Notes: generated by a model from the letters alone, not told the origin. Positions 10,861 through 21,776 are shown, numbered from the stretch's first letter. The stretch: 64,000 bases of DNA from Gammaproteobacteria bacterium (GCA_012269545.1 JAAXKB010000046.1:3401-67400), one strand, 5' to 3'. Numbers and translations: made by a program.

Positions 10861-11340
10861 ATGGCGATTGAAACAGGCTCAAAGCTGCCCGAAGCAACTC
10901 TGCACACAATGCAAGATGGCAAACCCACTCCGGTAACCACTTCTGATTTATTTGCGGGCAAAAAAGTCGCTATGTTTGCGGTTCCCGGCGCGTTTACGCC
11001 AACCTGTTCAATGGCTCATTTGCCAGGGTACGTGGTGCAGGCCGACGCGCTAAAGGCGAAAGGCGTAGACAGCATCGTCTGCCTCTCAGTTAACGATGCA
11101 TTTGTGATGGACGCTTGGGGCAAAAGTGCGAATGCCGAAGAACTGGTGATGGTCGGTGATGGTAACGGTGACTTTACACAAGCGCTTGGTTTGCAGATGG
11201 ACGGCTCGGGTTTTGGCTTGGGCACACGATCCCAACGCTACGCGATGATCGTAGACGATGGCACAGTGACGCATTTGGCTGTTGAAGCCCCGGGCAAGCT
11301 GGAAGTCAGCGCTGCCGAGGCGATTTTAGAGGCCCTCTAA
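10861..11340 (+). CDS. Peroxiredoxin (Prx5-like)
   Basis: FAVPGAFTPTCSMAHLPGYV resolves as the peroxiredoxin V active site; 159 aa, no glutaredoxin fusion. Confidence 0.92.
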   Translation: MAIETGSKLPEATLHTMQDGKPTPVTTSDLFAGKKVAMFAVPGAFTPTCSMAHLPGYVVQADALKAKGVDSIVCLSVNDAFVMDAWGKSANAEELVMVGDGNGDFTQALGLQMDGSGFGLGTRSQRYAMIVDDGTVTHLAVEAPGKLEVSAAEAILEAL

Positions 11341-11385
11341 TACGCCCACGCTCTGGATTCTGGGGAGTCTTTTTCGACTGCGGCG

Positions 11386-12288
11386 TCAGGATACCGTCTG
11401 CGTCGCTTCGATGGCCTGCCGATTGCTGCCTACGGGCCGGATTAAACATTCCTGAGCGGCAGTAGCCACCATCTCTCCCGCACGATTAAAAAAGTGACCT
11501 CTAACAAAGCCTCTGGCGCCGCCTGCATTGGGAGACTCTTTGGCGAACAGCAGCCATTCGTCTGCCCTAAATGGTCGATGAAACCAAATGGCGTGATCGA
11601 GGCTGGCGCCTCGAATGGTGCGTTCGCCCTGCTCGTCCACGGTCATCGGGCCATGAGGCAGCATGGATGTGGACATGAAGTCCAGATCGGACATATAGGC
11701 CAACAAAGCCAGATGCACCTCAGGGTTATCGGGTAGGGGGTCACGAGATTTTAGCCACGTATGCTTGAAGGGCGGGTGCTCGCCCCGATCCATCATCGTG
11801 ATGCGCTCAACCGCACGAGAGTCGATGGCTTCGAAGCGAAAAGTGAAGCGTGCCATCTCAGGTTTGGCTTTGGCCAGTTCCGTATAGGTTTCCAAATCCC
11901 CTCGCAAGGACTCCGGTGGTGGAACATCCGGCATCGGCAGTGAGTGATCGAGCCCTTCTTCTGCTTTTTGCCAGGAACACGCCAGCGTAAAGATGGTGCG
12001 ACCATTTTGGATGGCCGCCACCCGGCGAGTGCTGAAACTGCGACCATCACGAATGCGGTCCACTTCGTAAAGAATGGGCCGCGTCCAGTCGCCGGCGCGC
12101 AAAAAGTAGCTGTGCAATGAGTGCAGGCTGTGTTCCGGGTCTACAGTGCGAAATGCTGACGCCAATGCCTGAGCCAGCACCTGACCACCAAAGACATGCT
12201 CAGTATTGTGGTTCTGTCCTCGAAAGAGGTTCTCCTCAATGGGCTCAACGTCGAGCAGGTCGATGATTTCTTGCAGAACCTTGTTCAT
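11386..12288 (-). CDS. tesB: Acyl-CoA thioesterase II
   Basis: FRGQNHNTEHVFGGQVLAQALASAFRTV, HSLHSYFLRAGD, ASLDHAIWFHRPFRADEWLLF; internal Met start MNKVLQEIIDLL. Confidence 0.94.
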   Translation of the reverse strand: MNKVLQEIIDLLDVEPIEENLFRGQNHNTEHVFGGQVLAQALASAFRTVDPEHSLHSLHSYFLRAGDWTRPILYEVDRIRDGRSFSTRRVAAIQNGRTIFTLACSWQKAEEGLDHSLPMPDVPPPESLRGDLETYTELAKAKPEMARFTFRFEAIDSRAVERITMMDRGEHPPFKHTWLKSRDPLPDNPEVHLALLAYMSDLDFMSTSMLPHGPMTVDEQGERTIRGASLDHAIWFHRPFRADEWLLFAKESPNAGGARGFVRGHFFNRAGEMVATAAQECLIRPVGSNRQAIEATQTVS

Positions 12289-12436
12289 GAGTCCTTTCGA
12301 TTGCGTTTCTAGACTGGCGCAAAGCATAAACCATCCGCTTGGGCGATGGGGTGCTCTGCCAGACTTTTGTCGCTTTTTCTGTCGAGGGATGAACGGATCT
12401 GAGATACTTCATTGCCAAATTGCCCATGGAGACGTT

Positions 12437-13204
12437 ATGAGCATCGAAGTGAAACAAATCCCATGTTTGGGAGATAACTATGGTTTCCTCGTCCACGATT
12501 CTGAGACCGGCGCGACGGCGAGCATCGACACGCCGGAAGTGCAACCCATCAATGATGCGTTGGCGGAACAAGGCTGGACCTTGACCCATATCCTAAATAC
12601 GCACCACCACTTCGATCATGCCGGCGGTAACGAAGAATTGAAGGCTCAATGGGGGTGCCAAATTATTGGTGCTGACTGCGATGCCGAGCGAATTCCTGGT
12701 ATTGATCGACGCGTCGTTGACGGCGAGGTCTTTCAGTTGGGCAATGTGGCGGTCAAAGTATTGGAGGTGCCGGGCCATACCGTCGGTCACATCGCCTACT
12801 ATTTTGCAGATGACGGATTAGCCTTCGTGGGCGATACGCTGTTTGCCTTGGGCTGTGGCCGGATGTTCGAAGGGACAGCCCAGCAGATGTGGGGGAGTTT
12901 GCAGAAGCTTATGGCGCTGCCGGACGAAACCGCCGTTTACTGCGCTCACGAATACACCCAGGCGAACGCCGCCTTTGCGGTCACTGTGGAACCCGGCAAC
13001 GAGGCGTTGCGTCAGCGCGTTGAGGAAATTGCGCGCCTGCGGGAGCAGGGCCTGCCAACGGTTCCCACCAGCATAGGGCTTGAACGCCAGACCAATCCTT
13101 TCGTGCGCCCTCAAAGCACGAATTTGCAGCAAACGATTGATCGCGTGGGTTCGGACCCGGTAGATATCTTTGCTGAGACTCGCAAGCGCAAAGACAACTT
13201 TTGA
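12437..13204 (+). CDS. gloB: Hydroxyacylglutathione hydrolase (glyoxalase II)
   Basis: MSIEVKQIPCLGDNYGFLVHD, THHHFDHAGGNEEL, VPGHTVGHIAYY; internal start at 12437 (listed ORF begins at 12206). Confidence 0.95.
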   Translation: MSIEVKQIPCLGDNYGFLVHDSETGATASIDTPEVQPINDALAEQGWTLTHILNTHHHFDHAGGNEELKAQWGCQIIGADCDAERIPGIDRRVVDGEVFQLGNVAVKVLEVPGHTVGHIAYYFADDGLAFVGDTLFALGCGRMFEGTAQQMWGSLQKLMALPDETAVYCAHEYTQANAAFAVTVEPGNEALRQRVEEIARLREQGLPTVPTSIGLERQTNPFVRPQSTNLQQTIDRVGSDPVDIFAETRKRKDNF

Positions 13205-14118
13205 ACACTGCCGCTGGCATTGTTGCAGAGCAACGGATACAACGTCAGGGTCTGTTATTTGCGGTAGCTGCCTACGGGATTTGGGGCTTCGCGCCCATGT
13301 ACTTTGTTTGGGTAGGGTTCGCGGCTCCGCTGGAAATTCTCATGCATCGGGTGCTCTGGTCGGTACCCCTGCTGGTATTGCTGATTACGGTAACTGGGCA
13401 GTGGGCAGACGTGCGAGGCTTGTCTCGCCGGGCATTGCTGTTCTTGACGGCGACGGCCTTGCTGTTGAGCATTAACTGGCTGACTTTTATCTGGGCGATT
13501 CAAGCACAGCGGATTGCTGATGCCAGTTTGGGTTACTTCATTAACCCTCTGGTTAACGTGCTGCTTGGCGGACTGTTCTTGCGTGAACGCATGCGCCCTT
13601 ACCAGTGGTTAGCCGTTGGGGTCGCTCTGTTGGGAGTTGGCGCTGAGCTTTGGGTGCAGCGGAGCGTGCCTTGGTTAGGGCTGATTCTAGCGGTCAGCTT
13701 CGGTTTTTATGGGTTGCTGCGCAAACAGGTCAGCGTACCTGCGGCCATCGGGCTCTGGGTTGAAACCACGCTCATGCTGCCGATTGCGCTGCTGTTTTTG
13801 TTTTGGCTTGTCACTAACGAGGGTCTGCGGCCTGTTATGCAGGTAGCCCAACTCGCCATGGGAGGTCTTTTCAGCGTCGTACCCCTAGTATTTTTTGCCG
13901 CCGCAACGTTGCGCTTGCCGCTGACGACATTAGGGTTTGTTCAATATCTGGCGCCGAGTTGCGCGTTGATGCTAGCGATATTTTTATACGATGAAGCAGT
14001 GCCAGAGATCCGATGGGTAACCTTTGGTTTTATTTGGTCTGCCCTAGTGATTTTTAGTGCGGAAAATTTTTTTCATGTGCGAAAACAACGCAGACTTATG
14101 CAGGGAGGCATAGCGTGA
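13201..14118 (+). CDS. rarD: RarD-type EamA family permease
   Basis: AAYGIWGFAPMYFVWVGFAAPLEILMHRVLWSVP, SINWLTFIWAIQAQRIADASLGYFINPL. Confidence 0.93.
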   Translation: MNTAAGIVAEQRIQRQGLLFAVAAYGIWGFAPMYFVWVGFAAPLEILMHRVLWSVPLLVLLITVTGQWADVRGLSRRALLFLTATALLLSINWLTFIWAIQAQRIADASLGYFINPLVNVLLGGLFLRERMRPYQWLAVGVALLGVGAELWVQRSVPWLGLILAVSFGFYGLLRKQVSVPAAIGLWVETTLMLPIALLFLFWLVTNEGLRPVMQVAQLAMGGLFSVVPLVFFAAATLRLPLTTLGFVQYLAPSCALMLAIFLYDEAVPEIRWVTFGFIWSALVIFSAENFFHVRKQRRLMQGGIA

Positions 14119-14789
14119 TCACACTTTATACAATGGAACGGGACTACCCCTACGGAACGCTTCGATCCACCAATGGCAGCAAAACTAAGGTGGTTCTTGA
14201 GGAAAAAGGTCTTGCTTATCAGGTCGAGACCGTCAGCCCCGGTGCCGTATGGAAAAAACTGCCCGAAATACTCGCCAAGCATCCATTGGGCAAGGTGCCA
14301 TGGATCGAAGATGGCGATCTGGTGATTTACGATTCTACGGTCATCAATGAGTATCTAAACGAAAAGTCAGAAAATAATCCGCTGCTAGCTCGCGAGCCAG
14401 CGAAGCGCGCTCGAGCGAGAGCTTTAGAGAACTATGCGGACGAGGGCGTGTTGAGTAAATTCCTGCCGCTGATTTGGATGCCCTGGTGGTCTGCTGAGGA
14501 GCAACGCGATGCCGACAGTATGGAAAAGGGACGGCAGGGCTTACGCGATCAGATTTTTCCATTTTTGGAAAAAACCTTGGCGGGGAACGACTATCTGTGC
14601 GGCGAGTTTTCTTTAGCTGATGTACCTATGATGGCTGTTGCGATGGTACTGGAAGTGGATGGAATGGCGGTCGGTGACTTTGCGCAAACCGAGGCGTATT
14701 TACAGCGGCTACGTGAGCGAGACTCTTATCAGGCCATTTCCCCCAAACGCTCAGTGGCTGACACAGCCCGATCCGGGTACGACGTTTGA
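14115..14789 (+). CDS. Glutathione S-transferase family protein
   Basis: KTKVVLEEKGLAYQVETVSPG...HPLGKVPWIEDGDLVIYDSTVINEYL...YLCGEFSLADVPMMAVA. Confidence 0.9.
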   Translation: MITLYTMERDYPYGTLRSTNGSKTKVVLEEKGLAYQVETVSPGAVWKKLPEILAKHPLGKVPWIEDGDLVIYDSTVINEYLNEKSENNPLLAREPAKRARARALENYADEGVLSKFLPLIWMPWWSAEEQRDADSMEKGRQGLRDQIFPFLEKTLAGNDYLCGEFSLADVPMMAVAMVLEVDGMAVGDFAQTEAYLQRLRERDSYQAISPKRSVADTARSGYDV

Positions 14790-14815
14790 TATCCAGTTCA
14801 GCAGCAGCGAAGAGA

Positions 14816-15508
14816 CTAGAGGGAATCAGCCCTATCCATAGCTGTTTGCAGTGAGGCCATGCTGCGGATATAGGGTTCAAGGCCCTTGAGTGTGGCGGGT
14901 CTGTCGCGGGCCGCTAGCTCCGCAGCGGCGCGGGTTTCGTAAACCCCAAGCAGGGCCACATAATACCTGCGCCCTTTGACTTTGATCACGGCGCCGGTGA
15001 GTTCGTCGAGATTCGTTTCGGCCATAAAGGCCTTCAACTCAGGTTGGGTGCTCAGCGCGATTAACTGAACTGCCCAATAATCGCCCGGCAGGTCTTTCAG
15101 CGATACCGGTGCCTGAGATCGACTGTTTGCCTCTGCCTCTGCCTCTGCCTCGCCTGTGCGATTGTTTGAGGCAGTGGTAGGGGGTTGCATTGCAGGAACG
15201 TCGGCTGGAGCCGATTCGTACACCGCTTTGTCTGTTTCTGCAGATAACGTCGACTGTGGCTGGGACCAGTCGAACTGTTTGCTTTTGCGCTCCGCCTCTC
15301 GCCGTTGAATGTCTGCAATCGAGCGCCGCTTGCAGGACCACGTTTGCAGACCCTGTTCACAGTGCCAACTGGTGGCCTCCTCGCTGGCTTCGTCGATGCC
15401 TTCTATCCTTTCCTTGGCCGTCTTTTGCTGCGGAGCATTGCTGCTACAGCCGACGACAAGCAATGACAGCACTGCGCAGAGAAAATGGGTGATCGCGTTG
15501 CTTTGCAT
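14816..15508 (-). CDS. SPOR domain-containing lipoprotein
   Basis: Lipobox VVGC; C-terminal SPOR-like repeat DYWAVQLIALSTQPELKAFMAE...AVIKVKGRRYYVALLGVYETRAAAELA. Confidence 0.8.
   Translation of the reverse strand: MQSNAITHFLCAVLSLLVVGCSSNAPQQKTAKERIEGIDEASEEATSWHCEQGLQTWSCKRRSIADIQRREAERKSKQFDWSQPQSTLSAETDKAVYESAPADVPAMQPPTTASNNRTGEAEAEAEANSRSQAPVSLKDLPGDYWAVQLIALSTQPELKAFMAETNLDELTGAVIKVKGRRYYVALLGVYETRAAAELAARDRPATLKGLEPYIRSMASLQTAMDRADSL
15128..15151. repeat. In-frame hexanucleotide tandem repeat (TGCCTC x4) in the SPOR-protein gene
   Basis: TGCCTC TGCCTC TGCCTC TGCCTC; encodes EAEAEAEA on the minus strand. Confidence 0.85.
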
Positions 15509-15741
15509 AGAGGTATTGGCTTGCTACCTAAAAAAGACCTGTTCAGACAGGAGCATAGTGTAGAAACGCTAAGGCCTATGTCCAGTGCAGTTTTGTACAA
15601 CTTAGGCCTTGCTCTGCATAGGCTTTGGCTTGCGGTCGTAGGGGTTTTCGCCTAATTTTTAGTGTCGTAAAACCGGGGAATGTGGGATGCGCTTTGCCCG
15701 GTATGACATGCCACTTGACTTCGTACTGCAAGGAAGCCGTC

Positions 15742-16338
15742 ATGCTAGCGACTCTGTCTGACTTTGAACGCGTGCCTCGTATTCTTCGGCTCAACATTGC
15801 CGGCCAGCCGGTGGAGTGGGTGCCTTGGCAGGATGCGGTGTGTTTGTACGCCCGTGACTTGGTGGTATGGACAGTGGGCGATCCGTTGTTGACGATCCGA
15901 GGCGGACAGTCCAAACACAGTGGAGATCGCAGTACCCAAGACATCCACAGTATCATCGCCTGTGATGGCAGAGTGGTCACGCGGCGAGCAGCTCAAACTC
16001 CGCCATTAACGAATCCCGCCCTGTTCAAGCGTGATGGCAACACCTGTTTGTATTGCGCGAAACAGCTGAGCGATGCGGAGTTAACGCGGGATCACGTGGT
16101 GCCGGTATCTCGCGGCGGCGCGGATGCCTGGGACAATGTGGTCGCAAGCTGCCGCCGCTGCAATCACCTTAAGGGCAGTCGGACCCTTGATGAAATAAAT
16201 CTCGAACTGCTCGCGCTGCCCTATGTGCCGAATTATTCGGAGTACTTGGCGTTGATTAATTCGGGTCGGATACTGGGCGATCAGATGGCGTTTTTAAGCA
16301 AAAGCTTTGGTGCGGATAGCCGGCTGATTAAACAGTGA
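15742..16338 (+). CDS. HNH endonuclease family protein
   Basis: LFKRDGNTCLYCAKQLSDAELTRDHVVPVSRGGADAWDNVVASCRRCNHLKGSRT (CxxC...DHV...N...CxxC); likely start at 15742 (MLATLSDFERV). Confidence 0.88.
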   Translation: MLATLSDFERVPRILRLNIAGQPVEWVPWQDAVCLYARDLVVWTVGDPLLTIRGGQSKHSGDRSTQDIHSIIACDGRVVTRRAAQTPPLTNPALFKRDGNTCLYCAKQLSDAELTRDHVVPVSRGGADAWDNVVASCRRCNHLKGSRTLDEINLELLALPYVPNYSEYLALINSGRILGDQMAFLSKSFGADSRLIKQ

Positions 16339-16356
16339 CTGGTATGCTGAGGCGAA

Positions 16357-17403
16357 TCAGCGAAAGCCCTTGATCACATCGTGCTCATAAAGCCAATCCT
16401 GATGCTGTAGAGCAATCTCGGGCAGCAGGCGGTTTTGCAGTGCGGTTCCCACATGCTGTTGAAAACGACGCGCGGCCGACGGCTGTGTCAGTCGAGTGAG
16501 GTGATCGCGCATCTGGGCGAACACTTTACGGTGGCGCGGGCGGCGAAAACGCTCGTAGGCAGCCAGCCCATCACCGATGTCCTCTTCGTAATTCTCCATC
16601 ATTCGCGAGAGCACCCAGGCGTCTTCCATGGCCGTATTGCCGCCGTCGACTTTGCAGTGTTCGGCTGTCTGCAGCGCGTCGCTCAGATAAGCCACCCGGC
16701 CGGCGAACAGCGTGCTGCTTGCCTGAAAGCTGTCGAGATCAATACCGCCAGCGCGGGTCTTGGCATCCAAGGCTTGATGCAAGCTCGGATGCCAGTCCGC
16801 CTCGTCAAAGGCTTGATTTGATGGAGTTACGAATCGGAAGTGCACACGCTCGGTATCTGATAACTGCTCGATGTACTGACCCTTGCCGCGCCAGAGTACA
16901 TTGGCTCGCCGCAACGGGTGATCCGGGAGTGACGCTGCAAAGACGGTATAAGGTGCGCCCCGCGATGGTTCTGCGGTCCCCGGCGCGGAGACGATTGTCA
17001 ATTCGTAGGAATGCTCGATTTCCTCGAGGCGCTTGCTGGCTTGGAGGGGGTTGGCGATGTCACGTTCCAAGCGATTTGTGAGGGATTGAGTACTGAAGTT
17101 GACCAGTGGGGCACCATAACGCTGTGCGTAGAATTCCCCAAGGGGCAGTTCCGCCAGCAAGTACGCGCTTTTGGCAAATCGAACCTGCTGCCGGTCTGGA
17201 AAATAGCCCAAGGCGTCGATGGCGTCCGGTGCGAGGGTTCTTAGCAGACGACTGGCATTGGCGCCTAGGCTAAGGATGGGCGTAGCAGCGGGGCATTCCG
17301 CAGGCCCTGCAAAGCGGGCTATCTCGTGAAAGCCGCCTGCGCTGCAGGCCAGAGCCGCGAGCTGGGCGGCTGGGGAATCACCGATAATGGCAACGGGATA
17401 CAT
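16357..17403 (-). CDS. FAD-dependent monooxygenase-like protein with a divergent dinucleotide motif
   Basis: N-term MYPVAIIGDSPAAQLAALACSAGG; C-term DGGNTAMEDAWVLSRMMENY...LAAYERFRRPRHRKVFAQ resembles the NAIEDA region of group A flavin monooxygenases. Confidence 0.6.
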   Translation of the reverse strand: MYPVAIIGDSPAAQLAALACSAGGFHEIARFAGPAECPAATPILSLGANASRLLRTLAPDAIDALGYFPDRQQVRFAKSAYLLAELPLGEFYAQRYGAPLVNFSTQSLTNRLERDIANPLQASKRLEEIEHSYELTIVSAPGTAEPSRGAPYTVFAASLPDHPLRRANVLWRGKGQYIEQLSDTERVHFRFVTPSNQAFDEADWHPSLHQALDAKTRAGGIDLDSFQASSTLFAGRVAYLSDALQTAEHCKVDGGNTAMEDAWVLSRMMENYEEDIGDGLAAYERFRRPRHRKVFAQMRDHLTRLTQPSAARRFQQHVGTALQNRLLPEIALQHQDWLYEHDVIKGFR

Positions 17404-17420
17404 AGGTCTCGCCGGCGCGC

Positions 17421-18839
17421 TCAGATCTTGCGCCAGCGCGTGCCCTCGCGGGAGTCTTCCAGTTCAATACCCGCCGCCAGCAGTTCATCGCGAATACGGT
17501 CTGCGCCGGCGTAGTCGCCATCGGCGCGCGCTGCCTTGCGCTCAGCGATCATGGCTTCAATGGCGTCAGCGGACAGAGTGTCTGAATCTCCGGGCTGTCC
17601 CTGCGTAAAGTAATCATCAGCTATTTGATGCAGCAGTCCCAGCAGCCAGCCACCGGCAAGGAGCTGTCTGCGAATCCGAGCTTTTTCAGTCTCGTCGGTT
17701 GCCCGACGCATGTCTGCTGCTAATTCATGCATGGCAGCCAAGGCCTTAGGCGTATTCAAATCATCGCAAAGCGCGTTCACGACCGTCCGCGGGAATTCGT
17801 CCTCCGCTAAATTTTCCATGTCCGCACTGGTCAGGGCGCTGGCGTCAGGGACGTCTCGCAGTCCTTGATAAAGACTGTCCAAGCTCGCCCGGGCTTGGGC
17901 GAGCAGATCGTCAGACCAAGTAAGTGACGAACTGTACTGTCCCGAGAGCAGTGCGTAGCGCAGCACCTCGCTGCTGTGCTTCTCCAGCAAGCTGCGAATA
18001 GTCAATACATTGCCGACAGACTTGGACATTTTTTCCGTGCCGAGATTCAGCATGCCGTTATGCAGCCAGTACCTCACATAACCGGGATTATCATTGGCGC
18101 AGCGACTCTGGGCAGCTTCGTTTTCGTGATGCGGAAAGGTCAGGTCAGAGCCGCCGCCGTGAATGTCGATGGTATCGCCCAGATGTTTTTTCACCATGGC
18201 AGAGCATTCGATATGCCAACCGGGCCGTCCACGCCCCCAGGGGCTATCCCAACCGGGCTGGCTTGCGGTAGAGGGCTTCCACAGTACGAAGTCTTTCGGG
18301 TCTTTTTTGTATCCGGCTACTTCGACCCGAGCACCGTCGATCATATCTTCCAGCGAACGCTTGGACAGGGAACCGTATTCAGGGTCAGAAGGTACATGGA
18401 ATAACACATGCCCCTCACTGGCATAGGCATGATCTTTTGCGATCAGCGTTTCGATCATGTCGATGATTTCGGCAATATGATGCGTCGCCTTGGGTACGAC
18501 ATCTGGCGGGCGCACACCCAAGGCGGCCACATCTTCCTGATATGCCTGCGAATAGCGATCTGCAAGGGTCTGAATATCCTCGCCGTTACTCGCGGCCGCG
18601 GCGTTGATCTTGTCGTCAATGTCCGTGATGTTACTGACGTAACTGACCTTGGGGTAACGCATGCGCAGCAGGCGCGTCAGCACGTCAAAGACCACGGCGG
18701 GCCGCCCATTACCAATGTGTACAAAGTTGTAAACCGTGGGTCCGCAGACGTAAATGGAAATGTGCTCCGGGTTGGATGGAACAAATGTCTCCTTTTTGCC
18801 GCTCAGCGTATTGTGGAAGACGATTTCGGCTTGAGTCAT
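17421..18839 (-). CDS. cysS: Cysteinyl-tRNA synthetase
   Basis: ISIYVCGPTVYNFVHIGNGRPAVVFDVLTRLLR, GWHIECSAMVKKHLGDTIDIHGGGSDLTFPHHENE, EKMSKSVGN. Confidence 0.97.
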   Translation of the reverse strand: MTQAEIVFHNTLSGKKETFVPSNPEHISIYVCGPTVYNFVHIGNGRPAVVFDVLTRLLRMRYPKVSYVSNITDIDDKINAAAASNGEDIQTLADRYSQAYQEDVAALGVRPPDVVPKATHHIAEIIDMIETLIAKDHAYASEGHVLFHVPSDPEYGSLSKRSLEDMIDGARVEVAGYKKDPKDFVLWKPSTASQPGWDSPWGRGRPGWHIECSAMVKKHLGDTIDIHGGGSDLTFPHHENEAAQSRCANDNPGYVRYWLHNGMLNLGTEKMSKSVGNVLTIRSLLEKHSSEVLRYALLSGQYSSSLTWSDDLLAQARASLDSLYQGLRDVPDASALTSADMENLAEDEFPRTVVNALCDDLNTPKALAAMHELAADMRRATDETEKARIRRQLLAGGWLLGLLHQIADDYFTQGQPGDSDTLSADAIEAMIAERKAARADGDYAGADRIRDELLAAGIELEDSREGTRWRKI

Positions 18840-18890
18840 GTCGCAGTCGGGCTCCGATATCAAAGCTGTGGATTCGTGCGTGAGGGCCGG

Positions 18891-19301
18891 CTAGCTTACT
18901 GGTTCGCCGTCGACAACAACACTGTCGCCGCGCACGTCGAGATAAAAACAGTGGGTTCGATCCGTGTGGCAGGCTGGGCCCAGTTGGTTTACCGAGAGCA
19001 AAATGGCGTCGGCATCGCAGTCGAAGCGCAAGGAGACGAGGCCTTGGGTATTGCCCGATGTGTCGCCTTTGCGCCACAGCGCCTGACGACTGCGCGAAAA
19101 ATAAACGACCCGGCCGGTGGTCAGCGTTTGTTCAATGGCCTCGCGGTTCATCCAGGCCAGCATCAGCACGGCACCGGTGGCGTGATCTTGTGCAATCGCG
19201 GGCACCAACCCCTGTTCGTTGAACGATACCCAGCCGAGAAACCTGGAGAGATCGACTTGGGTGCCTGAGGCGGCATTTTCTAAATCCTTAAGACTATTCA
19301 T
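18891..19301 (-). CDS. hisI: Phosphoribosyl-AMP cyclohydrolase, monofunctional
   Basis: [82 protein letters not shown]. Confidence 0.95.
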   Translation of the reverse strand: MNSLKDLENAASGTQVDLSRFLGWVSFNEQGLVPAIAQDHATGAVLMLAWMNREAIEQTLTTGRVVYFSRSRQALWRKGDTSGNTQGLVSLRFDCDADAILLSVNQLGPACHTDRTHCFYLDVRGDSVVVDGEPVS

Positions 19302-20682
19302 CGCTGGCTCCGAAACGCTGGGCGAGATAACGATAAACGCTGCGTAATCCCATTGCCTCGCCGCCTTCGGGCCGACCCGGGCGCTTGCGTATGTTGAAAG
19401 CCATCACATCGAAATGAAGCCAAGGCACCTCGTCGATGAAGCGTTTTAGAAATAAGGCTGCAGTGACCGCACCGGCATAGGGGGATGCAGCGGAATTCAC
19501 GAGATCGGCAATATTGCTCTTGAGCATATAATCGTAGGCGTCGTGCAGAGGCATCGGCCATACCGCATCATCTTCTGTTTTGCCTAAGAGCTGGAGTTGC
19601 TGTGCTAACGAGTCATCGTTGCTGAACATGGCCCCAATCTCCGCGCCGACAGCGCCTCGGGCGGCCCCGGTAAGCGTGGCGTAGTCGATAATGAGTTCTG
19701 GCTTTTCACTGCTAGCCATGGACAGCGCATCGCAAAGCAGCAGTCTGCCTTCCGCGTCAGTATTGTCGATTTCCACGGTCAGACCCTTGTGGGTATGCAA
19801 TACATCGCCGGGCCGGAAAGCGTTGCCGGCCACCGCATTTTCCGCGGCGGGTATCAGCAGACGCAGTCGCACGGGCAGGGCTTGAGACATCACCAAATAA
19901 CCTAGGCCCATGGCAATGGCCGCGCCGCCCATGTCTTTCTTCATCCAGCGCATACCGCCGGAAGGCTTCAGATTTAATCCACCGCTGTCAAAAGTAACAC
20001 CCTTGCCTACGATGGTGATTTTCGGATGATCGGGATTGCCCCAGGTAAGATCCATCAACCGGGGGCCGTCGGCTGCGGCGCGACCCACAGCATGAATCGC
20101 ACCGCATTCCAGATCCAGTAGTTCGTCACCCACGGTGGTGTTGACCTCGGCGTCAAAGGCTTCTGCCAGCGCGACCACTTCCGCTTGCAGATGCGAGGGA
20201 GCCATATCTTGGGCGGGTGTGTTGATCAGGTCCCGAGCGAGATTGGTCGCCTTGATGGTATGCACGAGTTCGACCGCATCGGCGCCGTGCGGCAGGACGA
20301 GTTGGGCGGGCAAACGGTCTGTCTGCTTATAGCGGTCAAACCGGTAGCCTCCCAGTCCCCAGCCAAGCAGGGCGATAAAGGAAGCCTCACCGGTCAGTCG
20401 ATAGACGCCTTCCGGCAGTTGGAATGGCAGATGGCCTAAGGTAGTCAGCGAGTCTTCGCTATCGCTGCCGATGACTCCTTGACCATTTTCCAGCCAGGCA
20501 ACCTGACCGGTTTTACCTGCAAAAGACTGGCGTTTCAGCCATTGCTGATCTGATGACGTAAGCCCGTTAATGAAGTCGTCGAAAGTTCCGCTGCGAACAA
20601 TTTGCAGTGGTGTCGCTGTCAACTCGCTGTCTGCTGGCAGCAAGGCTGTGTCGGCAAAGTCGTCGGTGTTCAGTTCTTGCAT
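19294..20682 (-). CDS. Leucyl aminopeptidase family protein (M17)
   Basis: [31 protein letters not shown] and [14 protein letters not shown] metal-binding motifs. Confidence 0.94.
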   Translation of the reverse strand: MQELNTDDFADTALLPADSELTATPLQIVRSGTFDDFINGLTSSDQQWLKRQSFAGKTGQVAWLENGQGVIGSDSEDSLTTLGHLPFQLPEGVYRLTGEASFIALLGWGLGGYRFDRYKQTDRLPAQLVLPHGADAVELVHTIKATNLARDLINTPAQDMAPSHLQAEVVALAEAFDAEVNTTVGDELLDLECGAIHAVGRAAADGPRLMDLTWGNPDHPKITIVGKGVTFDSGGLNLKPSGGMRWMKKDMGGAAIAMGLGYLVMSQALPVRLRLLIPAAENAVAGNAFRPGDVLHTHKGLTVEIDNTDAEGRLLLCDALSMASSEKPELIIDYATLTGAARGAVGAEIGAMFSNDDSLAQQLQLLGKTEDDAVWPMPLHDAYDYMLKSNIADLVNSAASPYAGAVTAALFLKRFIDEVPWLHFDVMAFNIRKRPGRPEGGEAMGLRSVYRYLAQRFGASDE

Positions 20683-20737
20683 GTCTTTTGTGGTCTCGAA
20701 TTGCGGCGTGTTGCCGATGGTTTGGGTGCGTGGGGGC

Positions 20738-21736
20738 TCAAAGCTGGCGCACGGGGATATGCTCTAATCCCAGATTGTTTTTTTCAAAGACTCGATCCGC
20801 TCGATAGCTGGAGCGTACCAGCGGTCCGGAGGCGACCTCGGTGAAACCAAGGCTCAGTCCGAACGTCCTAAAAGCCTCGAAGGCTTCCGGGCTAACCCAG
20901 CGGTCAACGGGTAAGTGGTTCTTGGTAGGCCGCATATATTGCCCAAGGGTTACGATGTCGACCTGATGAGCTCTTAGGGCCTCTAGCGTTTGTTTGATTT
21001 CATCATCGGATTCGCCAATCCCGAGCATTAAGCTGGATTTGGTCAGAACATCCGGTCGAACCTGTTTAGCGAAAGCAAGCACGTCCAACGTTTGCTGATA
21101 ACCCGCTCTGGGGTCGCGTACCTTGTGGGTCAGTCGCTCCACGGTTTCCACATTTTGTGCAAAGACCTGCAGGCCGGAGTTCACGACCTTGGCGACGGCA
21201 TCTTGGTCGCCGTTAAAGTCAGGTGTCAAAGCCTCCACGGCCGTTGCCGGGTTGAGGGCGCGAATTGCACGGACACAGGCGGCGTAGTGCGCGGCGCCGC
21301 CGTCGGGTAAGTCGTCCCGGTCCACCGACGTCAGGACCACGTAGTTCAACCCCATCAGCTTGACCGATTGCGCTGCGTTGGCGGGTTCTTCCAGATCCAG
21401 CCAGCCTTTTGGATTGCCTGTGTCGACGGCGCAGAAGCGGCAGGCGCGGGTGCAGGTTGCGCCCATTAACATGATGGTAGCGGTGCCGTGGTTCCAGCAC
21501 TCGCCGATGTTAGGGCAATGCGACTCCTCACATACCGTTGCAAGACGGTGTTTGTTCACCGTCTCTTGAACGTTGCGATAGCGTTCTCCGCCACCCACAG
21601 AGACGCGCAGCCAAGGCGGCTTGCGTTCGATATCAGTCTGCGCGTTGGCGCCGGCCTTGACGCCATTTTTAATGGCCTTGAAACCTTGCGGGGTGGCGAA
21701 TTTTTCGCCGCTTTTAATCGGTGTCTTATTTGACAC
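20738..21736 (-). CDS. lipA: Lipoyl synthase
   Basis: Radical [16 protein letters not shown] plus N-terminal [24 protein letters not shown]. Confidence 0.97.
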   Translation of the reverse strand: MSNKTPIKSGEKFATPQGFKAIKNGVKAGANAQTDIERKPPWLRVSVGGGERYRNVQETVNKHRLATVCEESHCPNIGECWNHGTATIMLMGATCTRACRFCAVDTGNPKGWLDLEEPANAAQSVKLMGLNYVVLTSVDRDDLPDGGAAHYAACVRAIRALNPATAVEALTPDFNGDQDAVAKVVNSGLQVFAQNVETVERLTHKVRDPRAGYQQTLDVLAFAKQVRPDVLTKSSLMLGIGESDDEIKQTLEALRAHQVDIVTLGQYMRPTKNHLPVDRWVSPEAFEAFRTFGLSLGFTEVASGPLVRSSYRADRVFEKNNLGLEHIPVRQL

Positions 21737-21776
21737 GGTGTACCTATTTCGTCGTTGTTTGTGCAGTTATCGTGCG

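Noticed and set aside
18408-19268. 286-aa plus-strand ORF
   Set aside because: Antisense to cysS and hisI, both of which have clear family motifs; shadow ORF.
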